Of a stretch of 64,000 nucleotides of DNA, positions 57,896 to 64,000 are shown in pieces. Each line of letters starts with the position of its first letter. Position 1 is the stretch's first letter. The notes below the pieces were generated by a model, which was not told the DNA's origin, made no database searches, and saw only the letters and a program-made list of their open reading frames with translations. The stretch spans positions 2,742,001-2,806,000 of the forward strand of contig NZ_CP022364.1 of assembly GCF_003119115.1 (NCBI RefSeq), read 5' to 3'. The position numbers were made by a program, and so were the translations under genes. This DNA comes from Azospirillum sp. TSH58. GTDB lineage: Bacteria; Pseudomonadota; Alphaproteobacteria; Azospirillales; Azospirillaceae.

Positions 57896-59092
57896 ATGGA
57901 CTTCAGCCTGCCCCCGCCGATCGAGGAGTTCCGCCGCCGCGTGCGCGCCTTCGTGGAGGAGCGCATCCTGCCGCTGGAAGCGGACCCGGCCTCCTATGAC
58001 GAGCACGAGAACATCGTGCCCGCCCTGCTGGAGCGCCTGCGCGGGGAGGTCAAGGCCGCCGGGCTGTGGGCGCCGCAGATGCCGACGGAGCGTGGCGGGC
58101 AGGGGCTGGGCATCGTCGGCATGGCCGCCGCCTACGAGGAGATGAACCGCTCGATCTTCGGGCCGGTCTGCTTCAACTGCGCCGCCCCCGACGACGGCAA
58201 CATGCAGCTTCTCAACAAGGTCGCGACCGAGGCGCAGAAGGAGCGCTGGCTCCAGCCCATCGTCGACGGCACGGTGCGCTCCGCCTTCGCGATGACCGAG
58301 CCGCATCCCGGCGGCGGCTCCGACCCCTCGATGATGAAGACGCGGGCGGAGCACAAGGGCGACCGCTGGGTGATCACCGGCCACAAGTGGTTCATCACCG
58401 GGGCGGGGGAGGCGCAGCATTTCATCCTGATCGCCCGCACCTCCGACGACACGCGCAAGGGGCTGACCGCCTTCCTGTTCGACAAGGACCAGCCTGGCTG
58501 GGAGATCGTCCGCCGCATCCCGATCATGGGGCCGGAGGAGCATGGCGGCCATTGCGAGCTGCGCTTCGACGGGCTGGAGGTTTCCGACGAGAATGTCCTG
58601 ATGACCGTCGGCGACGGGCTGAAGGCCACGCAGATCCGCCTCGGCCCGGCGCGGCTGACCCATTGCATGCGCTGGACCGGCCTGTCGAAGCGGGCCATGG
58701 AGATCGCCGCCGCCTATGTGCGCGAGCGCGAGAGCTTCGGCACCACGCTCGCCGGGCACGAGGGCGTGCAGTGGATGATGGGCGACGTCGCCATGCAGAT
58801 CGAGATCGGCCGGCTGCTGGTCATGAAGGCGGCGTGGCAGCTCGACCGCGGCGACTTCGCCCGCAAGGAGGTGTCGATGGCCAAGGTCCATGTCGCCGAG
58901 ACGCTGCACAAGGCGGTGGACACGGCCATCCAGCTCTGCGGGGCCAGGGGCTATTCGAAGGACACGGCGCTGGAGTGGATGTACCGCTATGCCCGGCAGG
59001 CCCGGCTGGTCGACGGGGCGTCGGAGGTCCACAAGATGGTTCTGGCGCGGTTCTACATGGACGAGGGTGACGGCTTCTGGGCCTGGGGGTGA
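57896..59092 (+). CDS. Acyl-CoA dehydrogenase
   Basis: A 398-residue FAD flavoenzyme, fitting ACADs that act on short or branched acyl-CoAs. N-terminal helical domain (FSLPPPIEEFRRRVRAFVEE), FAMTEPHPGGGSDPS and DRWVITGHKWFITGAGEAQH (FAD/substrate region), RMRW-like THCMRWTGLSKRAMEIA, and QLCGARGYSKDTALEWMYRY near the C-terminus. It oxidises acyl-CoA to the 2-enoyl-CoA and passes electrons to ETF. ATG 57896 has GGAGAGG about 8 bases upstream. The phosphotransferase-like gene begins 4 bp after its stop. Confidence 0.93.
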   Translation: MDFSLPPPIEEFRRRVRAFVEERILPLEADPASYDEHENIVPALLERLRGEVKAAGLWAPQMPTERGGQGLGIVGMAAAYEEMNRSIFGPVCFNCAAPDDGNMQLLNKVATEAQKERWLQPIVDGTVRSAFAMTEPHPGGGSDPSMMKTRAEHKGDRWVITGHKWFITGAGEAQHFILIARTSDDTRKGLTAFLFDKDQPGWEIVRRIPIMGPEEHGGHCELRFDGLEVSDENVLMTVGDGLKATQIRLGPARLTHCMRWTGLSKRAMEIAAAYVRERESFGTTLAGHEGVQWMMGDVAMQIEIGRLLVMKAAWQLDRGDFARKEVSMAKVHVAETLHKAVDTAIQLCGARGYSKDTALEWMYRYARQARLVDGASEVHKMVLARFYMDEGDGFWAWG

Positions 59093-59096
59093 CGGG

Positions 59097-60203
59097 ATGG
59101 GTGCACTGATCGACGGGGAAAGCCGGCCGCGGCTGGAATCGTGGCTGGCCGGGGCGACCGGCGCGACGCGCGTGTCGGTGGCCGACGAAGGCACCCTGGG
59201 CGGGGGAGCCATCTCGCTCAACCTCGCGGTGACGCTGGACATCGACGGCGGACCGCAGGCCGGGCGGCACGCCTGCGTGCTGCGCGCACAGCCGGGTGGC
59301 GGCGCCGCGGCGGCGTCCGGCATGAAGGCCAGCATCTCCAAGGCGCAGGAGTTCGCCGTTCTGCGCGCCGCCTTTGGCGCCGGGGTGGCGGCGCCGGAGC
59401 CCATCGCCGCCTGCGGCGACCCGGCGGTTCTGGGCGCCGACTTCTACATCATGCGGCGGGCCGAGGGCATCGGGGCCGGGCACAAGGTGGTGAAGGCCGA
59501 CCAGCCGCAGCGCGGCCTCGCCCGCGAGCTTGGCCGCCAGCTCGGCCGCCTGCACAAGGCCGGGCCGGACACGCCGGGGCTGGAGAGTCTGCCGGTGCCG
59601 GCCGCGTCGCCGGCGCTCGACTGCGTCCACGCCTACCGCGACTGGCTGGGCGATCTGGCGTTGCGCGACGCCGTGCTGGCCTGGGGCTTGCGCTGGCTGG
59701 AGATCCACGCGCCGCCGCCGGGCGAGCTGGTGCTGTGCCACCGCGACTACCGCACCGGGAACTATCTTGTGAAGGACGGGGGTCTGACCGCCATCCTGGA
59801 TTGGGAATTCGCGGGATTCAGCGATCCTATGGAGGATCTCGGCTGGTTCTGCGCCCGCTCCTGGCGGTTCGGTCGCCACGACCGCGAGGCCGGCGGTCTG
59901 GCCGGGCGGGAGGACCTCTACGCCGGCTACGAGGAGACGTCCGGCCGCCGCGTGGACCCGCAGCGGGTCGCCTATTGGGAAACCGCCGCCTACATGCGCT
60001 GGGCGGCCATCGCGGTCCTTCAGGGGCGCCGCCACACTTCCGGCGAGGAGCCCTCGCTCGAACTGGCGCTGACCGGTCGCATGCTGCCGGAGATCGAGTT
60101 GGACCTGCTGCGCCACATCCACAGCCTGGGGCTGACGGCATCGTCCCCGGCGGCGGTGGCAGCCGAGCCGTCCGGCGATGCCGACGAAGAAAGGGTCGCC
60201 TGA
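59097..60203 (+). CDS. Phosphotransferase family protein (APH/ACAD10-11 kinase type)
   Basis: A 368-residue aminoglycoside-phosphotransferase-fold kinase. Catalytic loop is LVLCHRDYRTGNYLV and the metal-binding loop is AILDWEFAGFSDPMEDLGWF; the N-lobe has ISLNLAVTLD and a Lys in VLRAQP-type sequence. Standing next to an acyl-CoA dehydrogenase is a known association: in ACAD10/11 the same kinase domain is fused to the dehydrogenase and phosphorylates 4-hydroxyacyl-CoA for beta-oxidation. That function fits this operon, but is inferred. Starts 4 bp after the dehydrogenase; stop overlaps the next ATG. Confidence 0.88.
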   Translation: MGALIDGESRPRLESWLAGATGATRVSVADEGTLGGGAISLNLAVTLDIDGGPQAGRHACVLRAQPGGGAAAASGMKASISKAQEFAVLRAAFGAGVAAPEPIAACGDPAVLGADFYIMRRAEGIGAGHKVVKADQPQRGLARELGRQLGRLHKAGPDTPGLESLPVPAASPALDCVHAYRDWLGDLALRDAVLAWGLRWLEIHAPPPGELVLCHRDYRTGNYLVKDGGLTAILDWEFAGFSDPMEDLGWFCARSWRFGRHDREAGGLAGREDLYAGYEETSGRRVDPQRVAYWETAAYMRWAAIAVLQGRRHTSGEEPSLELALTGRMLPEIELDLLRHIHSLGLTASSPAAVAAEPSGDADEERVA

Positions 60204-60592
60204 TGCGCACCAGCCCGAACGCCCAGGAACTGCTGGGCATCACCGCGGAAACCTTTCGGACGGACCTGCTCCCCCACATCCCGCCGGCCCAGCGCTACAC
60301 GGCGCTGATGATCGCCAACGCGCTCGGCATCGTGCAGCGCGAACTGGCCGGCGCCGATGGGGCCGGTCACGCCATGCTGGCGGCGCTGGCCCTGCTCTAC
60401 GGCGAGGACGCCGACGACAGCCTGTCCGGCGCCGACCTGCGCCAGCGGGTGGAGGCGTTGCAGCACCGGCTGTGCATCGAGATCGCCGCGGGCGACTTCG
60501 ACCATGACGGCCAGGACGTGCTGATGGAATGCCTGGAGGAGATCGTCCAGGCCCGGCTGGGCATCACCAACCCGAAGCTGTTGCGGGGGTAG
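60203..60592 (+). CDS. DUF6285 domain-containing protein
   Basis: A 129-residue helical protein (AQELLGITAETFRTDLLPHI, YTALMIANALGIVQRELAGA, LHRLCIEIAAGDFDHDG-like end) resembling DUF6285, which usually follows a phosphotransferase/ACAD pair as here. No catalytic motif visible; it may be a small partner of the kinase. The ATG overlaps the kinase stop codon (TGATG), so translation is coupled. Last gene before a repeat-filled gap. Confidence 0.8.
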   Translation: MRTSPNAQELLGITAETFRTDLLPHIPPAQRYTALMIANALGIVQRELAGADGAGHAMLAALALLYGEDADDSLSGADLRQRVEALQHRLCIEIAAGDFDHDGQDVLMECLEEIVQARLGITNPKLLRG

Positions 60593-60596
60593 GGAG

Positions 60597-60815
60597 TGAT
60601 ACCCCCTCGCCCCGCTGGGGAGAGGGTGGCCCGGAGGGCCTCTCGCGCTGGCCGAGGGCCAGCGCTGACGGCGGCAGGCGGATGCTTATGGCATCCGCCG
60701 AGAGCCGGTGAGGGGGCGCCCGTCAGGGCGGATCAGGAAACCGGTTGATAAGCAGGTCGCCTGCGGCGCCCCCTCATCCTGACCTTCTCCCTAAGGGGGG
60801 AGAAGGAGCAGGCGC
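60597..60815. repeat. C/G-rich repeat cluster, copy 7, holding two-hairpin element B
   Basis: ACCCCCTCGCCCCGCTGGGG with AGAGGGTGGCCCGG is mirrored by CCGGTGAGGGGGCG; a second partial unit CGCCCCCTCATCCTGACC with TTCTCCCTAAGGGGGGAGAA follows at about 60767-60806. It fills the gap between convergent genes. The first unit is split by a palindromic element at 60640-60704. Confidence 0.65.
60640..60704. repeat. Two-hairpin palindromic element, copy B
   Basis: Outer arms CTCTCG/CGAGAG, hairpin GCGCTGGCC-GAG-GGCCAGCGC, linker TGACGGCGGCA, hairpin GGCGGATGC-TTATG-GCATCCGCC. The linker is the reverse complement of the linker in copy A (37046-37055) with one base added, so this is the same family in the opposite orientation. 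The stem sequences are different but perfectly paired in both copies. Confidence 0.7.
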
Positions 60816-60832
60816 GGAGGTGAAAGCCCCTG

Positions 60833-61623
60833 TCACTCCGCGATCGGCTCGTAGAATTCCGGGCCGAAGTCGGCGGCCTGGCGGCTGGTCACGTTGAAGG
60901 GCTTCTTCAGGCCGCCGCGGAAGTACCGCTTCACCAGATCCTGCCACGTTTCCACCGGGTCCACGCCGCGCTTGGCGCAGAGATGGCCGAACCAGCGGCG
61001 CCCGGCGGCGACATGGGTGATCTCCTCGTCGTGGATGACCTGGAGAAGCGCGGCGCTCTCCGCGTCGCCGAACTCGCGCAGGCGGCGGACGGTCTCCGGG
61101 GTGACGTCGAGCCCGCGCGCCTCCAGCACCATCGGCACCACGGCCAGCCGGGCGGCGAGGTCGTGGGCGGTGGTCGTCGCGGCCTGCCACAGCCCGTCAT
61201 GGGCCGGCAGTTCGCCGTAGCCGGACCCGAGCTGGTTCAGCCGCTCCTCCAGCATCTGGAAATGCCGGGCCTCGTCGTCGGCGACCTGCACCCAGTCGTC
61301 GGTGAAGCCCTTCGGCATCCCCTCGCCGACGAAGCGGCACACGATGTCCCAGGCGAGGTCGATGGCGTTCAGCTCGATGTGGGCCAGCGCGTGCAGCAGG
61401 GCGACGCGGTTCTGCGCGCTGCCGCCGCGCCCGCGCTTGGGCATGTCGCGGGGCAGCATCAGGGGCGGGCGCTCCGGGCGGGCGGGGCGCTCCGGCGGGG
61501 CCAGCGTGCCGAACGCGGCGATGCGTCCGTCGCGCCAGCCCGCGGCGTACTCCCGCGTCAGACGCACCTTCTCCAGCGGCGCCGCGGTGGTCAGCACCGC
61601 GACGGCCGCGTCACACAGCGTCG

Positions 61624-61630
<7 letters not shown>
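60833..61630 (-). CDS. DUF455 family protein (ferritin-like fold)
   Basis: A 265-residue DUF455 protein. Metal-ligand-like helices are visible: LLHALAHIELNAIDLAWDIV, VADDEARHFQMLEERLNQLG and LLQVIHDEEITHVAAGRRWF, giving E-x2-H-type pairs as in ferritin-like di-iron proteins. The family's substrate is unknown. ATG 61630 overlaps the cysQ stop; no strong ribosome binding site, so translation is likely coupled. Cytoplasmic. Members are common in proteobacteria next to tRNA-modification or sulfur genes. Confidence 0.86.
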
Positions 61631-62397
<767 letters not shown>

Positions 62398-62496
62398 GGG
62401 TGGTCCTCCGGTCGGCTGGTGTGCGAACGGCCACCATAGCGCGCCCGGATGGTGGGCTGGAAGGCTGGAAAGGGCGGGGAGGATGGGAGATTGCGG

Positions 62497-63015
62497 ATGA
62501 AAGCGGGATGGCGCGCCATGGAAGCGACGGACCTGGACCGTGTGATGGCCATCGCCGAGATCGTGCACCCCGATTACCCGGAGGACCGCGCCGTCTTTGC
62601 CGAGCGTCTGGCCCTTTATCCGGAGGGGTGCGCCATGGCGGAAATCGATGGGGCCGTGGCGGACGGGGACTGCATCGGCTACATCGTCATGCATCCGGGG
62701 CGGCTGGGCGTTCCGCCGCCGCTCGACTCGCCGCTCGGCGCGCTGCCGGAGGGGGCGGATTGCCTTTATCTGCACGACGTCGCCCTGCTGCCCGCGGCGC
62801 GGGGGCTGGGGTTGGGCGTGGCGGCGCTGGAGCGCATGGACGCGCTGGCGGCGCGGCAGGGTTTCCGCTGGCTGGCCCTGACCTCCACCCCCGGCGCGCG
62901 GGCCTTCTGGGACGCGCAGGGTTTCCTGCCACACGACGGTGGGGCCGGTCTGGCGGCCAAGCTCGCCTCCTACGGCGGCGGCATGACCTACATGACCAAG
63001 CCGGTGACAGGCTGA
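62497..63015 (+). CDS. GNAT family N-acetyltransferase
   Basis: A 172-residue GNAT protein. Coenzyme-A binding motif A is visible as YLHDVALLPAARGLGLGVAA, in the R/Q-x-x-G-x-G/A position, followed by LERMDALAARQGFRWLALTS and the C-terminal ARAFWDAQGFLP typical of the domain. Substrate unknown; cytoplasmic. ATG 62497 is chosen from AGGATGGGAG-type upstream sequence; an ATG seven codons later is possible. Divergent from cysQ and followed by a strong hairpin. Confidence 0.85.
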   Translation: MKAGWRAMEATDLDRVMAIAEIVHPDYPEDRAVFAERLALYPEGCAMAEIDGAVADGDCIGYIVMHPGRLGVPPPLDSPLGALPEGADCLYLHDVALLPAARGLGLGVAALERMDALAARQGFRWLALTSTPGARAFWDAQGFLPHDGGAGLAAKLASYGGGMTYMTKPVTG

Positions 63016-63035
63016 GCCGGCGCATTGGATGAATT

Positions 63036-63085
63036 TTGCCGCAAATTGAATCCTTTTCACGGGGCGTGGATTCGATTTGCGGCAA
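63036..63085. promoter_or_regulatory. 18-bp stem-loop between GNAT and hemerythrin genes
   Basis: TTGCCGCAAATTGAATCC (63036-63053) pairs with GGATTCGATTTGCGGCAA (63068-63085), all positions as Watson-Crick or one T.G pair, around a 14-nt loop. No T tract follows. It could protect the upstream message or act in the hemerythrin leader, whose ATG lies 87 bp further on. Confidence 0.6.
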
Positions 63086-63171
63086 GTTGTCCGACCCCGG
63101 CGCGCGGTTCCGGATGTTATGTTGCGGCCTTTCCCACACCTTCAGCGCGGCCTTTCGCCGTCAGGCCCCCC

Positions 63172-63606
63172 ATGCAGCCATCTGTCCGTTTCCCGTGGAA
63201 GACCGAATACACGGTTGGAAACGAGTCCATCGACGAGCAGCACCGGACGCTTCTGGAACTGGCCGGGCTGCTGCACATGGCGGTGGCGGCGGGGCAGGGC
63301 TACAAGATCATCCAAAGCGCCTTCGCCGCCCTGGTGAAGTACACGGAGGAGCATTTCTCCGCCGAGGAGCGCTTCTGGACCGACGCCAGGAGCGGCGCCG
63401 TCGAGAAGCACAAGCGGCTGCACCGGCAGATCACCGAGGAACTGCTGGCCCTGCGGTTCGAAGGGCCGTACGGCGTCGTCTTCTGCACCCCCAACGAATT
63501 GACCAACTGGGTCGAGCACCGCCTGATCGCCCATTTCATCGAAGAGGATCAGGGCGTCTACCGCAGCCTGACCCAGGGTGCCAAGCGCAAGCGGACCTCC
63601 GCCTGA
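63172..63606 (+). CDS. Bacteriohemerythrin
   Basis: A 144-residue di-iron O2-binding protein. The metal ligands are all in place: His24 in IDEQHRTLLEL, His61 and Glu65 in EEHFSAEE, His80/His84 in EKHKRLHRQI, and His121 and Asp126 in LIAHFIEEDQGVY. Single-domain hemerythrins store or deliver O2, or sense it for aerotaxis; the two soluble receptors elsewhere in the window are not adjacent. ATG 63172 follows a C-rich leader with no clear Shine-Dalgarno sequence; a long hairpin lies upstream. Confidence 0.9.
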   Translation: MQPSVRFPWKTEYTVGNESIDEQHRTLLELAGLLHMAVAAGQGYKIIQSAFAALVKYTEEHFSAEERFWTDARSGAVEKHKRLHRQITEELLALRFEGPYGVVFCTPNELTNWVEHRLIAHFIEEDQGVYRSLTQGAKRKRTSA

Positions 63607-63669
63607 CCGCCGTTTCCGGCGCCGCTTTTCCCCGACGTCACGGTCGCCCGCTCCCGACGGGGCGGCCGG

Positions 63670-63705
63670 CTTCATGGTCCGCTTCATGGTCCGCTTGATG
63701 GCCGG
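63670..63705. repeat. Three tandem 12-bp units
   Basis: CTTCATGGTCCG at 63670-63681 and 63682-63693 are identical; CTTGATGGCCGG at 63694-63705 differs at two positions. Confidence 0.7.
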
Positions 63706-63854
63706 CTCGCGACGCGAACCGCCGGCACAGCTTTGCCTGAATGGCCCTGACCGGGAAATTCAATGCAAATGTATTTAAAAGAATCAATTTCCATTTCAAA
63801 AATTATCATGGCTAGTGTTTCGCTGTGCCCTGACCGATGACGCAATAAATATAA

Positions 63855-63869
63855 ATGAATGCAATTCAT
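63855..63869. promoter_or_regulatory. Inverted repeat, possible operator of the last gene
   Basis: ATGAAT-GCA-ATTCAT, a perfect six-base dyad about 90 bp upstream of the final start codon in AT-rich DNA. The regulator cannot be named. Confidence 0.35.
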
Positions 63870-63958
63870 GTGATCGTTATCTACGCTTGTATGATTTGCA
63901 ATATAATCAAATGAAGGCGAGCGGATGGGGTTTATCAAACAAAAAATGAGGGAGCGCC

Positions 63959-64000
63959 ATGACCGAACTCTATAAACTGCCGCCGTCAACGTCGGTGGCC
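63959..64000 (+). CDS. 5' end of a gene cut by the window edge
   Basis: An ATG at 63959 with GGGAG 5 bases upstream opens a frame that runs past the window end. Only 14 residues are visible (MTELYKLPPSTSVA), too few to assign a family. The good ribosome binding site and the AT-rich 5' region support it as real. Confidence 0.5.
   Translation, partial: MTELYKLPPSTSVA

Larger units (their letters stand above)
63607..63958. other. Intergenic region, AT-rich in its second half
   Basis: 352 bases before the last gene. The first part holds three 12-bp tandem units (CTTCATGGTCCG twice, then a degenerate CTTGATGGCCGG) at 63670-63705. From about 63765 the base composition falls sharply below the rest of the window. 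A perfect inverted repeat ATGAAT-GCA-ATTCAT lies at 63855-63869. No credible protein gene is seen on either strand; this is likely a long promoter or leader for the following gene. Confidence 0.6.

Overview
The window is high-GC chromosomal DNA from an alphaproteobacterium, most likely Azospirillum or a close Rhodospirillales relative. This is inferred from the gene content: DUF2948, DUF2336, DUF1150, an LdtR-like MarR protein, a DUF3369 hybrid kinase, a 17-kDa surface-antigen lipoprotein, and C/G-rich inverted repeats at gene ends. No rRNA, tRNA, CRISPR array, transposase or phage gene was seen. Genes are dense, and many neighbours overlap by ATGA or GTGA, which indicates translational coupling.

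Layout. 1-2.8 kb: the 3' end of murA, DUF2948, OsmC and an SDR. 2.8-5.8 kb (minus strand): a guanidinium-type SMR exporter behind a two-hairpin guanidine-II-like riboswitch, then a three-gene operon of unknown membrane/coiled-coil proteins. 6-13.3 kb: a signalling block with a DUF3369 hybrid kinase, a SiaB-SiaC pair coupled to a soluble histidine kinase, a convergent OmpR-type regulator, and a SiaA-like SpoIIE phosphatase coupled to a periplasmic binding protein. 13.4-18.6 kb: an FtsH paralogue, a DnaJ-family protein, a lipoprotein, pdxH and a CDF metal exporter. 18.7-21.7 kb: two unusual soluble chemoreceptor-like proteins and a 77-residue four-cysteine protein whose ribosome binding site lies inside a long hairpin. 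21.9-26.9 kb: an MBL-fold hydrolase, an anion permease, a family 2 glycosyltransferase and a polytopic membrane protein.

27-33.3 kb: a zur-CobW zinc pair, PhoX, a photolyase and a secreted fasciclin protein. 33.4-36.6 kb: PdeM plus a Lhr-type helicase, the 'ligase-associated' repair pair without its ligase. 36.6-43.4 kb: a possible 31-residue protein, repeats, a methyltransferase, small unknowns, an alpha/beta hydrolase, an LdtR-like regulator, DUF2336 and an MscS channel with a cyclic-nucleotide domain.

43.6-55 kb is the most unusual part: two DUF4399 proteins, a CsgG-like/PG-binding/DUF4384 lipoprotein, an OmpA protein, a small exported protein, a second DUF4384 protein, a CHASE2 nucleotide cyclase, and an exported caspase-like protease ending in an FGE-like domain that lacks the catalytic cysteines. 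A Crp/Fnr regulator converges on it. The cyclase, the Crp protein and the cyclic-nucleotide MscS channel could form one cNMP circuit; this is inference.

55.3-60.6 kb: an acyl-CoA catabolic run (acyl-CoA synthetase, SDR, acyl-CoA dehydrogenase, aminoglycoside-phosphotransferase-like kinase, DUF6285). 60.8-64 kb: DUF455, CysQ, a GNAT acetyltransferase, a bacteriohemerythrin, then an AT-rich stretch leading into a gene cut by the window edge.
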